Source: Forficula auricularia (Eukaryota; Arthropoda; Insecta; Dermaptera; Forficulidae). Taken from it: a DNA stretch of 64,000 nt. The notes under the pieces are model-generated. The model had not been told where the DNA came from, made no database searches, and was given only the letters and a program-made list of their open reading frames with translations. The number at the start of each line of letters is the position of its first letter. The stretch's first letter is position 1. The translations under genes were made by a program, and so were the position numbers. Positions 22,015 to 32,619 of the stretch are shown here, in pieces. The DNA lies in the NCBI GenBank assembly GCA_024734495.1, contig JALMQS010000085.1, positions 22,945,077 through 23,009,076 of the forward strand, read 5' to 3'.

Positions 22015-22350
22015 CTGCTGAGAATGAAATACAAGATATTATTGTTACTGCCACTGAAAGAGGAGACAGAGGGGAATGCCGCATTGGATTTCCTTCACTG
22101 ACTTTTCAAAGTGAGGTAGAATATTATTGATTAAAAAATTGTATTCCATATAATTATATATTAATTGTATTTATATAAAAATAATTTGTAATGATCTTGA
22201 TTGTAATGATGGCCAAATCCATTTAATTAATTACAGGACCCTGAAGAAGGAGGGAATAGCCTCCGAAACGTCGGTTTTATGAATAAAAGATAGTTTAAAA
22301 TTATCTTCTTCTTTTTTTGACTGCCTCATCAATATCCACTTAATTTACTA
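22015..22350 (+). mobile_element. Single-arm copy of the 19050 foldback family, with intron-like insert
   Basis: Matches the right arm of 19050-19473 from TGCTGAGAATGAAATACAAG to TTGACTGCCTCATCAATATC. It is interrupted at 22111-22236 by a segment starting GTGAGG and ending TTACAG that the other copies lack. The hammerhead-like motif follows at 22241-22272 (CTGAAGA, A, GGAGG...CCTCC, GAAACGTC). Confidence 0.8.
22241..22272 (+). ncRNA. Hammerhead-like motif
   Basis: CTGAAGA, extra A, GGAGG-GAATAG-CCTCC, GAAACGTC. Intact and the same as 19123-19154. Confidence 0.6.
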
Positions 22351-23111
22351 AACCGTAACATTAAACAATAACCAATACATATTTTAAGACAATTTTGATT
22401 CATAGTTACAACACAGTTTCTGAGATAATAATGAATAAATATGAAAATGTATAAAAAATATTTACACTAAAAACAATCTGGCAACAAAGCATTTATTTAA
22501 CCTAAAAAGTGTGTTAACTTTAGTAATTTTTTGACGTTTTTTCGCTTCAGCCATTGTCCCAACAGCTTTCAATCGCTTATTAAGAACTTTTTGTTTTATA
22601 AATCTCCCTTTATAATGTACTTTATCTGAAATTTCTATGATAAAATATATTTAAGCTCTTACAATGTTGCCAGATTAGTCAAACGTGCACGGGATTGGCT
22701 AGAATCGGTACATAAACAGCAAAAGTTTTGGGCTTATGAATTATGAATCCCTATTGATCTGTTCTACATACTCTAGCATTAACTTTTTGCTAGTATTTTC
22801 GCGAAACGACTACCTTAATTCGATAATTGCTGAAAATACGGTTTTTGTAGGTTAATTAAGAAAATTATATTTTCCCCCGTAGGACCCGCAGAACAGGTCC
22901 AGCCTAGGGGCCTACAGATCCTAAATACGTTACATGTGTATAATTTCAGCTCTGTATCTCAAATGGGTTCTGAGATGCAAGGGGGTGGAACGTGGCTCTA
23001 AATTGTTCGTATAAATAGCGTACGGCCAATGCTTGAACTTAGCCTACGCACTCTGTGCGCTATGATTAGGATTAATAGTATATTAAATAGAGAAGGAGAT
23101 GATTTGTTTAC
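22351..23111. other. Intron-like DNA downstream of the host exon
   Basis: No gene or clear element. It starts, on the minus strand, with the splice donor GTAAAC at 23111-23106. A TTCGCGAAACGACTACCTTAA end near 22799-22819 resembles the right end of the TTAA MITE. Confidence 0.4.
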
Positions 23112-23323
23112 CTGTTCATGTTTTTTAAGGTAGCTGAGCCTGGGGAATGCCTTGTCGCAGAATTGGCAAGGGTAAGGTGTGGCCTCGGTCACCCCATGGG
23201 TGAAAGCAAGCTCCGCCTCGGGGAGTTCACTCGCCGAATTGGGTGTGGCACACGAAGAGGGTGACCGGGATAAATCCTCAGGGGTGTCCGAGCGCCAGGA
23301 AGAACCCGCCTCTGTACCAAGGG
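23112..23323 (-). CDS. Exon of a ZNF423/ZNF521 (Oaz)-like zinc-finger gene
   Basis: A 212-bp exon bordered by acceptor TTTGCAG and donor GTAAAC on the minus strand. It encodes an acidic Ser/Thr/Pro-rich stretch ([20 protein letters not shown]...) followed by [20 protein letters not shown] and Q. CX2C, the 12-residue spacer and the first His of a C2H2 finger are present. The second His would come from the next exon (the family has HEQSH), so the intron splits the finger. The [18 protein letters not shown] sequence is what I know from the vertebrate ZNF521/ZNF423 family and its fly homologue Oaz: nuclear multi-finger transcription cofactors. The exon begins with two bases of a split codon and ends in phase 0. 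GC content is higher than its surroundings. No other exon of the gene was found here, implying introns over 23 kb downstream and about 40 kb upstream. The family assignment is from memory; the exon itself is well supported. Confidence 0.8.
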
Positions 23324-23441
23324 CTGCAAACGAAAAAAAACACACACACAATTATTTTAAAAATTAAATTAGGTTGGAGTTGGTGGTGTTTCACAAGGAG
23401 AAAAATTAAAATACAAAGATTTTTTTAGTTTACTCTATATA

Positions 23442-23466
23442 TTTCGAGCTCTTAACTCATCGTCAG
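23442..23466 (-). ncRNA. Hammerhead-like motif in the Penelope-like tail
   Basis: Minus strand: CTGACGA, extra T, GAGTT-AAG-AGCTC, GAAATATATAG. Five stem pairs, one of them G-T. Identical at 47832-47856. Hammerhead motifs are known from Penelope-like elements, which supports the reading. Confidence 0.65.
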
Positions 23467-23754
23467 GAGAACATTGACTAAAGATAACATGATATTTTGA
23501 ACAGAATTTATTTTAATTTTAATATGATGGACAGTTATTTATGACTTAGTGTAAATATGAAAGAATTATCAGAGGGATGGGATGGCCTTAGAGCCGAAAG
23601 AACAGATGTAGGGGACAAAGGGCTGGAATAAAGAAAAGATATTTATACTTGGAAGTTGCCGAAAATTATGTATGTGTTATAAAGGAGGGTAATAAACTAT
23701 GGAATGCAATGAGGGTGCATAGCGAAAATTTCATCTGTTATTTTTAACCGACTT

Positions 23755-23783
23755 CAAAAAAGGAGGAAGTTCTGCTATTCGAC

Positions 23784-23820
<37 letters not shown>

Positions 23821-24475
23821 TGCCTATGTTATCCTCATATCTCCGCCAATTGTCAACCGATTTTGAAATTTTTTTTTGCATTGGGTCCAGTCTAGCTTCC
23901 GATTGGTCCCATTTTTTTTCCGATTTTTTTTCATAGGCTATTAGACCTTTTTTATTAGGTTTGTTTAGACCTAACCTCTTTGTTTATGAACCGATTTCGA
24001 TGGTTCTTTTTTTATCCGAAAGGGGTGTCTTAGGGATGGTGTCATATTAATTTGGTCAAGTTCTGATGATATAATCACTATTAATAACATCACTAAAAAG
24101 AGAAAAATAAAAATAATTTTTAAGAAAAAAATAAAAACCGACTTCAAAAAATTAAATGCAACAAATAAAATGCACTAAAAGGTATAAAATAATTATTATC
24201 TTATTTAGTTACAACTAAACGACGAAATATTAACACGAAATTACTTTTTGAATTCGGTACCAAACAAACTATACCTATAAAGCGAGCGTACCCTCCAAAC
24301 GTACTAAGTAAGATCCGTCGAGTGCGATTCATAAAAGGTATATGTTTGGCACCGACTTCAAAAAGTAATTTCGTGTTAATATTTCGTCGTTTAGTTGTAA
24401 CTATAATATAATAATTATTTTATACCTTTTAGTGTATTTTATTTGTTGCATTTAATTTTTTGAGTTGTTTATTTT
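23755..24475 (+). mobile_element. AACCGACTTC element nested in the Penelope-like tail
   Basis: Same body and terminal hairpin as 19794-20501; the right terminal GAAGTCGG is worn (TTTTTGAGTTGTTTATTT). Its insertion splits the Penelope-like tail, so it is the younger of the two. Confidence 0.85.
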
Positions 24476-24765
24476 ATTTTTATTAAAATTTTTTCTATTT
24501 AAAAAAAAATAAATAAAAATTAAAAATAAACCCACCATACACTCTCATCGAACTCCAATTCAAATTAAATATCATTGATTAAGATGTCAATTATTGGTGA
24601 AGTTTTGATGTCTGTTTGAAACACCACCAACTCCAACCTAATTTAATTTTAACAATGTTTCACTATAAACCAACACCGCGTTCCCTAAATTTGAACAATT
24701 ATTTTATATTGTTTTACAAAATATAAGTTTAGAATTAAAAAAAAATTATATGTATTAGTATAGAA

Positions 24766-24999
24766 CAGAGCTGTCCAACCCGCAGCCCAGGAAAGCAATG
24801 AATGCGGCCCGACATAAAATTATAAGCTTCCTTAAAACATTGAGATTTTTATGTTACTGGAATAGTATTACTGATACAATATGACCTGATAAGATTTTTT
24901 TCTAAAATCTTTGCAGTAACTAATAATATTCTCAACAATAAGGAAACTAGGTGTTAAGTGTATTCAATATTTTTCGTTGTTGCAAAGACTTAAAAAAGT
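24766..24999. other. hAT-type terminal sequence relic and AT-rich DNA
   Basis: CAGAGCTGTCCAACCCGCAG and AATGCGGCCCGACATAAAAT resemble one end of hAT-type repeats common in animals. No partner end was found. Weak. Confidence 0.35.
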
Positions 25000-25032
25000 C
25001 TGATGATGGTGGTGAATGACCGCTGAAACGTC
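25000..25032 (+). ncRNA. Hammerhead-like motif
   Basis: CTGATGA, extra T, GGTGGT-GAATG-ACCGCT (six pairs including G-T wobbles), then GAAACGTC. Confidence 0.5.
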
Positions 25033-25189
25033 TCTTTTTTGTCAAATAATAAACTACAATTACAAGTATACCTACTTTAATAAGAAATTTGGTGCGTACT
25101 AGATATGTTAATTTTTTAATAAATAAATCTTTATTACTCGACCTGCTTAGAGGCACAAGTCCTCGGTGGCTAGGTCAACAAAACATCAA

Positions 25190-26335
25190 TACATTCGGTT
25201 TTTATTAGTAACCATTGCTGAAGACATAGAGGAATCGACTTAAAATCAAAAATAGCGATTGATTCTCATCTAGTACTTGAGGAATAATCATTCTATATTG
25301 GATTTTTGACGTTTCGGTTTTTTATTAGTAACCATTGCTGAAGACATGGAGGAATCGACTTAAAATCAAAAATAGCGATTGATTCTCATCTAGTACTTGA
25401 GGAATAATCATTCTATATTGGATTTTTGACGTTTCGGTTTTTATTAGTAACCATTGCTGAAGACGATAGAGGAATCGACTTAAAATCAAAAATAGCGATT
25501 GATTCTCATCTAGTACTTGAGGAATAATCATTCTATATTGGATTTTTGACGTTTCGGTTTTTATTGGTAACCATTGCTGAAGACATAGAGGAATCGACTT
25601 AAAATCAAAAATGGCGATTGATTCTCGTCTAGTACTTGAGGAATAATCATTCTATATTGGATTTTTGACGTTTCGGTTATTATTGGTGACCATTGCTGAA
25701 GACATAGAGGAATCGACTTAAAATCAAAAATAGCGATTGATTCTCATCTAGTACTTGAGGAATAATCATTCTATATTGGATTTTTGACGTTTCGGTTTTT
25801 ATTAGTAACCATTGCTGAAGACATAGAGGAATCGACTTAAAATCAAAAATAGCGATTGATTCTCATCTAGTACTTGAGGAATAATCATTCTATATTGGAT
25901 TTTTGACGTTTCGGTTTTTATTAGTAACCATTGCTGAAGACATAGAGGAATCGACTTAAAATCAAAAATAGCGATTGATTCTCATCTAGTACTTGAGGAA
26001 TAATCATTCTATATTGGATTTTTGACGTTTCGGTTTTTATTAGTAACCATTGCTGAAGACATAGAGGAATCGACTTAAAAATCAAAAATAGCGATTGATT
26101 CTCATCTAGTACTTGAGGAATAATCATTCTATATTGGATTTTTGACGTTTCGGTTTTTATTAGTAACCATTGCTGAAGACATGGAGGAATCGACTTAAAA
26201 TCTAAAATAACGATCGATTCTTATCTAATACTAGAGGAATAACCTTATTGCATTCCATTTTTGATGTTTTGACTATTAATGGAAACCTCTACTGAAAATG
26301 TAGAAGAATCGACTTAAAATCAAAAAGACTAAATT
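25190..26335 (+). repeat. 120-bp tandem array, second locus (about 9 units)
   Basis: GCTGAAGACATAGAGGAATC recurs every 119-120 bases from 25216, with very low divergence between neighbouring units. Same family as 10035-11230 but with GACGTTTCGG where the other has GACCCTTCGA. The last unit (from about 26200) is the diverged edge unit, as in the first array. The open frames read across it are repeats, not genes. Confidence 0.95.
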
Positions 26336-26900
26336 CTTTTTTGGTAAACAACTCAAGCTGGAATGCAATAAGGTTATTCCTCTAGTATTAGATAAGAATC
26401 GATCGTTATTTTAGATTTTAAGTCGATTCCTCCATGTCTTCAGCAATGGTTACCAATAATAATCGAAACGTCAAATACCTAATGTAGAATTGTTATTCCT
26501 CAAGTATTAGGTGAGAATCAATCGCTATTTTTGATTTTAAGTCGATTCCTCTATGTCTTCAGCAATGGTTACTAATAATAACCGAAATGTCAAAAATCCA
26601 ATGTGGAATGGTTATTCCTCGACTCTTAAATGAGAATTATTTTTGAATTAATGTCAATATGAACTACAAATTGCAAGTGATATCTGATTAATAATAAAGG
26701 AACAAACATATTAATATTTCAAATGAATTTGGATAAAGTTTAGCAACGATCCGTTGCAGTTTATTTAAATAAGAAAAAGCCAATCAAATTAAAGTTACTT
26801 GAAGATGAGGCCTTGATGGATCAATTTGTAGACCAAAAACACCCCTAATTTTTGATTTTCATCAAAATCGTTAGCGCCGTTTTCGAAAACTGATTCTATA
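26336..26900 (-). mobile_element. Inverted continuation of the array-carrying element
   Basis: 26350-26640 holds diverged array units in inverted orientation. 26640-26770 matches, inverted, the 46610-46740 flank (GATATCTGATTAATAATAAA, AACGATCCGTTGCAGTTTAT), and 26855-26895 has the Helitron-type text TTCATCAAAATCGTTAGCGC. The two halves (25190-26335 and this one) thus face each other. Confidence 0.6.
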
Positions 26901-27713
26901 CATAGGGATATACTTACCTACAAGAATTGCTCATTTGATAGTATACGATTTAGACAATACAATAGAAATTATAATTCAACATGAGCAAAAAGAACACCTG
27001 ATATTGGGACAATAGTGATTCGCTTGGATGTCTGTATTTATATAGCACAGTATATATGTGAGTGTTTATGTATTAGTGTGTTTATATTTTCTTGGAAAGG
27101 AGATGACTCTTTCATTCACTGGCTGCATTAAAGAATTCCTTTATTAGATCTTAAAAAGAAAAAAAAACACGAAATTACCGGAAATTGAGTTGTAATCAAA
27201 AGAGCACCCAAAATTGAAGAAGCGTAGCGTCTGGAGGGCCTTTGTGGAGGGAGAGAGGCCATTCTATCCACCCACATGAACGAGAATCAAAATGACTCGG
27301 CTCTTTTTTGCCACACACACACACACACACACACGACATTCATCTTTTCCCTCACGCGCCCTTATTTCCCTGCAGGAGGTCCTCAATTCGAAATCTATCA
27401 TTGTCCAGAGCATGGCAGAACAACACCAAAGACGTTTATTAAGATAATTGAAACGTTTCTTCAGAAAATAGTATTAACTATAGGGTTTTTTTGTGCAGGA
27501 AGCATGGTGGGTTGATTAATCGAGGTGAAACGCATATTTAATCAATTTATATTTTTTAAGGAATTTTTTCGAGAATGAATTCTATTGAAATAATTATTTT
27601 TGTTTCTTTTTCTTAAAACATACAGATAATTATTGTAAAGTTTTAAGTATCTTTTTGAGTTTCTATTTTTTAAGAAAGATGGAATTTTTCAAAAATCAAC
27701 CCAGGTTAGGTAT
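26901..27713. other. Intron-like DNA with a CA repeat
   Basis: Low-copy sequence; (CA)n at 27312-27334. The open frame at 27276-27515 spans the CA run and matches no family. Moderately GC stretches at 27200-27280 do not recur in the window. Confidence 0.4.
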
Positions 27714-28476
27714 ACAGGGTGCATAGGAAAGTCCTTTTAACGCTGCGAACGAAGAGTGCTACAGCAACGCAAGTGAGGTAACGGTATAGTAAAGCGACTA
27801 TGCCTGACCTAATGCAAACGACACCAGCGCCCCTAGTGGCGAAATGTGGAAGTTAACCATTGCAAATCGGAAACGAAAGAGATGAGCAAAATTTCCAATT
27901 AGAAAGTTTTAGAGCATCAATTAATTAGTACGAAACGATATTTGGTTTACACGGATAAGATAAATTGGCGTCTGTATACCTATGCTATGAGATTATGTTG
28001 TTTGTATCAATCGAGCGTCAACACCTTTTTAAACTAAAATTTTAAATGCATTGGAAATTAAAGTTTTCAGAGCATTACAGTACAGTACAAAGTCACAAAC
28101 TGCATTTGCACACTGATACATTTCCGAAATGTAAATATGTAGAGTAAAACAGTCGCGCATAGATTACGGACATTTTTGGATACAGGCGCCAATTTATCTT
28201 ATCCGTGTAAAAACCAAATATCGTTTCGTACTAATTAATTGATGCTCTAAAACTTTCTAATTGGAAATTTTACGACTCTATCTCTTTTCGTTTTCGATTT
28301 GCAATGGCTAACTTCCACATTTCGCCACTAGGGGCGCTGGTGTCGTTTGCGACCAGGTCTGGGCACAAAAAAGTCGCTTTTTACTATACCAGATTACCTC
28401 ACTTGCGTGGTAGCAGCACTCCCCCTGCTGTTCGGCAAGTATTTTCGGGATTAAAGGGACTTTCCTGTACACCTAT
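27714..28476. mobile_element. Foldback DNA element with about 280-bp inverted arms
   Basis: Left arm from TATACAGGGTGCATAGGAAA to GATAAGATAAATTGGCG near 27967. Right arm from CGCCAATTTATCTTATC near 28189 to GGACTTTCCTGTACACC. Shared inner landmarks, inverted: CACCAGCGCCCCTAGTGGCG and AATTAATTAGTACGAAACGA. The loop is about 220 bp and AT-rich. Non-coding; the enzyme group is not identifiable. Confidence 0.88.
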
Positions 28477-28496
28477 TATAATATTAAGAAATGAAT

Positions 28497-28640
28497 TTAA
28501 TTGGTCTAGTGGTTAGAGCTGATGACCATAGTTCAAGAGTTCGTCGGTTCGATTCTAGGCAAGAGCGTAATTTTTTATAGAGAAATTTCTGCTAGCGTTA
28601 CAAAATTAATCTGAGACTTGAATATTATATAGTATTTTAA
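28497..28640 (+). mobile_element. tRNA-derived SINE, family 1
   Basis: Head with A-box-like TGGTCTAGTGGTTAGAGC and B-box GGTTCGATTC, then the tail GAGAAATTTCTGCTAGCGTT and GAATATTATATAG. Relatives: minus-strand head at 35393-35457, plus-strand head at 41545-41680. An internal RNA polymerase III promoter would drive it; it depends on a LINE partner for copying. Confidence 0.78.
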
Positions 28641-28817
28641 AGATTTTTTAAAGGTAAAAATAATTTTTTTTATTAAAATATAGTATATTATTTACTTACT
28701 AATCAATTAGAAGACACGATTCTTTTATTCAACGTTAAAAATAAAGTAGAAATAAACAACTTTGCTACTATCGAATTTAAAAATGTGCAATTACTATTGC
28801 ATATATTAGCGCACATA

Positions 28818-29003
28818 GGGGTCGGGTTAGCTCTAGGATTAGCGTGCCAGCTCCAGCTAACCAAGTGGATCCAACCGGGTTCGAATCCGACTCGAGGCAT
28901 CCGGCTCAAAATCTGACCCCGGGGTAGAGACAAATTAAAAAAAATAATAAGTAGTATCGTAAATTGGCTTATGGCTAGAAAGATCGAAAAGCGAAAAAAA
29001 TAT
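28818..29003 (+). mobile_element. tRNA-derived SINE, family 2, with target duplication
   Basis: Starts GGGGTCGGGTTAGCTCTAGG, B-box GGGTTCGAATCC, tail GTATCGTAAATTGGCTTATG and GAAAAGCGAAAAAAA. Flanked by CGCACATA at 28810-28817 and 29004-29011. The same family is inserted on the minus strand at 50462-50649. Confidence 0.85.
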
Positions 29004-29147
29004 CGCACATAAAAGCATACAAAAGTGCAGGTTCAAAACTCGATAAAGGTGCACCAGTATTATAAAAAAACTATTTATTTTTATTGTATTAAATAAAATT
29101 ACTTATTTATTATTCGTGTCCATGATTAATAATTAAAGGAATCGTAG

Positions 29148-29285
29148 GGAGTTGGACAAGACTTTAAATTAAATTAAATACAATGAAGAAGTTGCAAAAC
29201 AGCAACGAAACGTATGGCATATTTAATCAAAACTTTAATTTAATTTAATTTAAAGTCTTGTCCAACTCCCTATGATTCCCTTTAA
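29148..29285. mobile_element. Small foldback with a hammerhead-like centre
   Basis: Arms GGGAGTTGGACAAGACTTTA and its complement TAAAGTCTTGTCCAACTCCC. The centre at 29183-29213 reads ATGAAGA, A, GTTGC-AAAACA-GCAAC, GAAACGTA: a five-pair stem, with the first core base changed from C to A. Confidence 0.75.
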
Positions 29286-29854
29286 TTATTACTTATTTAT
29301 TTTTTAGGTATTATTTATTTATTAGCTTATGTAAAATCAAATCATTTAGTTATGATTGATTTCCCAAAAAATTTCACAATTAACTATTGTAGTGTAATAG
29401 TTTTAAAAACGTAAGCAGTATAGAAAATTAATGAGGATTAAATTATTTATATTAGAAGATATTATTTTTCATCGACAAGATTTAAAATAACTAATTAGAT
29501 TTCGAAATTAAATATTCATCTGCTAATTAATTAATTTATTACATAAAACTAAGGAATAAAAAGATTAAAATTTTAACAGAATTTTTGGTTTGTAGAAAAA
29601 TGAATACATATAACTTAAAAATTTTAAATTTTTTGTATATCACCTACATAAATGTCTGGAAGACAATAGTGTAGTAATAGTGTCCCGTTTTGCTCTTTAA
29701 ACGGAACCCTAATACCAAAATTAGCGATGCTCGGTAACTTCTTCCTTCAGTTAAAACCTTTATTTTAATATTATTTTTAATTTAAAATTCTGATAAATAA
29801 GGTCGATTTTTATTTGAGAGCCATTTTCAAATTAAAAAAAATACAAATATATAT
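29286..29854. other. AT-rich unassigned sequence
   Basis: No gene. GCGATGCTCGGTAACTTCTT near 29725 is an inverted relative of the Helitron-side text at 57990-58010. Confidence 0.35.
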
Positions 29855-29945
29855 AGTATTCGCCCACTGTACCCCACCCCGCTTGACCCCACCCCGAAAC
29901 CTCGCCCTACCCCCGGATCCCCCACCACTGCACCCCACCTCCTGC
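29855..29945 (-). mobile_element. C-rich Helitron-type tract
   Basis: CCCCACCCCG-type text, inverted counterpart of the G-rich Helitron bodies at 1278-1495 and 57835-57905; similar to 21520-21600. No clear ends. Confidence 0.4.
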
Positions 29946-30224
29946 ACCTGTTTTGATTCAACCATATGATTCATTTTTATTCATCCAATTGTTAATAAAT
30001 AAAACCTATCAAAATGTGTTGTTTTTTTTCAGAAAATTGAGACCTGCTTATGCGAAATATATTTTAAAATAAATTCTTGATTATTTTTTATTCTATTTAA
30101 TAAATAAAGTTCTATATAAAAACAATTATAAAACGTTTATTAATATTTCTAACGTTTAGGTTGAACAATAATATGTTAAAAACCACAATCACGATACTTC
30201 TTTAAGGCCTTTTAGATCAATTAA

Positions 30225-30843
30225 TTAAGGCAACCCATTGTCTTCCTGGGTACAAAAGGAAAAGGGATGTAGCGGCCCGCTCTCGCTCATGGCGACGAGC
30301 CTTGAGACACGGCCGCTAGATGACTCAGTCGGATCGTTGAGTCGCTTTTGCATGAGTGAAATATATTCACCCATGCTATAATTAAAGCGACTCGATTCGA
30401 CTGGAGTAGCGAATGGGATTCGAACATTCGAATCTGGGGGGGGGCCACCGCCATCCAGCAGCCCCTCCCCTGCACACACCCTATATGAACACGCAACCTA
30501 CAACTCTGCATACGCAAGATTGTTAGGACCCCATCGACTTGATGGGGGCGCGGCATCAAAGCGCCACACAGCACTCGGCACAAGAGAGCCCTAACAGGGA
30601 AACCTTTTTTTAAAACCCTAAGAATGGGATTTGTCTACCTGTGAATAATTAATTTGTTTACGTAAAAACCCATCAAAAACAATTGTGTCGAAGGTGAGAC
30701 CGTGACAGATCGAATTGTCACCCCGAAAACCCCCTAACCCTGTGAATTTCATCAAAATCGGTAGAGTCGTTGTCAAAATAGAACCAAGATACAAATATAA
30801 AAACAAATAAATATACAATTTTTGCTCGTTTAATAAGAGTAGA
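30225..30843 (-). mobile_element. Helitron-like element, minus strand, left end unresolved
   Basis: On the minus strand it starts at 30843 as A-TCTACTCTTATTAAACGAGC, then Helitron-type text with GATGAAATTCACAGGG. Further in (30225-30600) is a GC-richer stretch with GTTCGAATCCC (B-box-like, minus) near 30413-30423 and a G/C-run at 30437. No CTAG end was found. The two overlapping open frames at 30225-30583 show no family. Confidence 0.5.
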
Positions 30844-31290
30844 TTTGAAATAAATTAACCACTAAATCTGCAAGTTCTGTTAAATTAACAGAGGTTTAAT
30901 TAAGAATCTGAATTTCTCTTCTGATGGATAGAAAACAAAACGTCATTCCAGCACTCTCGAGTCTTCTTCTCTTTCCCGAAAGTGTCTCTTACATTATTTT
31001 CTATTTTTTTTTTATTTCCTATTCTGAAGATGACACCGGTTTATAGCCTACTCAATTCATTATTACATCATAAAGGGAAAATTTTTCCTTTACGGTACTA
31101 GAATAATTTCTTCTTTCCTTTTCCGAGTGAGTCTTGATTTTCTTTTTCTTTCATATTATGAACACACTAATCTTTTTAATTTCTTCTCTTCCCATAAAGA
31201 GAAATCAATGAGGGTGGCCTCTCTTTAATGCAAATAAACATATACAAATATATAGGTATATAAAAAAATAATCTTTAAGAAAAAATAAAA
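30844..31290. other. Low-copy intron-like DNA
   Basis: No gene. One arm-like piece of the ATCAAGCAGAGG repeat family is visible near 31206-31240 (GGTGGCCTCTCTTTAATGCA). Confidence 0.35.
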
Positions 31291-32009
31291 AACCGACTTC
31301 AAAAAAATTAAATGCAACAAATAAAATACACTAAAAGGTATAAAATAATTATTATCTTATTTAGTTACAACTAAACGACGAAATATTAACATGAAATTAC
31401 TTTTTGAAGTCGGTACCAAACAAACTATACCTATAAGCGAGCGTACCCGCCAAACGTACTAAGTAAGATCCGTCGAGTGTGATTCATAAAAGGTATATGT
31501 TTGGTACCGACTTCAAAAAGTAATTTCATGTTAATATTTCGTCGTTTAGTTGTAACTAAATAAGATAATAATTATTTTATACCTTTTAGTGTATTTTATT
31601 TGTTGCATTTAATTTTTGAAGTCGGTTTTTATTTTTTTCTTAAAAAATTATTTTTATTTTTCTCTTTTTAGTGATGTTATTAATAGTGATCATATCATCA
31701 GAACTTGACCAAATTAATATGACACCATCCCTAAGACACCCCTCTTTCGGATAAAAAAAGAACCATCGAAATCGGTTCATAAACAAAGAGGTTAGGTCTA
31801 AACAAACCTAATAAAAAAGGTCTAATACCTATGGAAAAAAACGAAAAAAAAATGGGACCAATCGGAAGCTAGACTGGACCCAATGCAAAAAAAATTTTCA
31901 AAATCGGTTGAGAATTGGCGGAGATATGAGGTAACATAGGCACAAAAAAAAAAAAAAAAAAAAAAAATTCAGTCGAATAGAGAACCTTCTCCTTTTTTGA
32001 AGTCGGTTA
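31291..32009 (-). mobile_element. AACCGACTTC element, inverted, full copy
   Basis: Terminal hairpin at 31291-31630 (AACCGACTTC to GAAGTCGGTT) followed by the body in inverted order to GAAGTCGGTTAA at the right. The same architecture as 19794-20501, so the hairpin belongs to one end only. Confidence 0.87.
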
Positions 32010-32226
32010 AAAAATAAATGTGTATATTAAAATCGAGAGAGGAATTTAGAAAAAATATTAATTTTAGAAATGATTGAAATTTTAAATAAATTATCGGCTG
32101 GTTTTCTAATAATTATCAGAAATTTTTAGTGGAAATTTTATTTGAATTAAAGGTAATTTCGTCACCAAGACAATTTGTATGTCTATATTCAATATATTTA
32201 ATTTCTTTAATGATGTTCTAAAATGA

Positions 32227-32619
32227 AGGGGCCGTCCATAAATTAAGTTAGACCTCCTCCCCCCCTATGTCACATTTTCATTGAGCCCCCTTTATTGTGA
32301 CGTCACACTATCACTTTTATACCCTATAATTTAATAATTGTTGAATTATTTGAAAAAAATCTAAGAGTTTTTGCTCAAAATGACTTGCTTAGAATTTTTT
32401 GTCTAGATTTATTTTACCAACATTTTCAGATTGGAATAATAATAATAACCTGAAATCTAAAAAATATATTTGAATATTTTAAAAAATTTTTTAATTTTTG
32501 CTTTTGTGACATCACAATTTTTAAGATCCCCGGACCCCCCCCCCCCTTGTCAAAATTTGTCACAAATCTAAGATTCCCCCTCTCCCCTTACTGTATGACA
32601 TAATTTATGAACGGCCCCT
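32227..32619. mobile_element. MITE with AGGGGCCGTCCATAAATTA ends
   Basis: Left end AGGGGCCGTCCATAAATTA, right end TAATTTATGAACGGCCCCT, imperfect inverted repeats. Internal inverted C-rich tracts (CCTCCTCCCCCCC; CCCCCTCTCCCC). These ends are familiar from small repeats in many animal genomes. Non-coding. Confidence 0.82.

Larger units (their letters stand above)
23365..24645 (-). mobile_element. Penelope-like element tail copy, with nested insert
   Basis: The outer parts match the tail of the Penelope-like element at 47755-48600: TTGGAGTTGGTGGTGTTTCA, the CTCATCGTCAGGAG motif, GGTGCATAGCGAAAATTT, and at the other side AATAAACCCACCATACACTC and ATTAAGATGTCAATTATTGG. The ends form an inverted pair (AGGTTGGAGTTGGTGGTGTT and its complement at about 24622-24641). 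An AACCGACTTC element (23755-24475) sits inside. No GIY-YIG coding part remains. Confidence 0.75.

Noticed and set aside
25210..25245. Hammerhead-like motif in the 119-bp satellite (GCTGAAGACAT, GACGTTTCGG)
   Set aside because: CTGAAGA and GAAACGTC occur on opposite strands and cannot form one core.
25325..26127. Repeated open frames reading MIIPQVLDENQSLFLI on the minus strand
   Set aside because: They are the 120-bp tandem array read in frame; length 120 keeps the frame open. No protein evidence.
28497..28570. Functional tRNA gene
   Set aside because: A- and B-box are present but the arms do not fold into a full cloverleaf, and the same head recurs with the same non-tRNA tail; it is a SINE.
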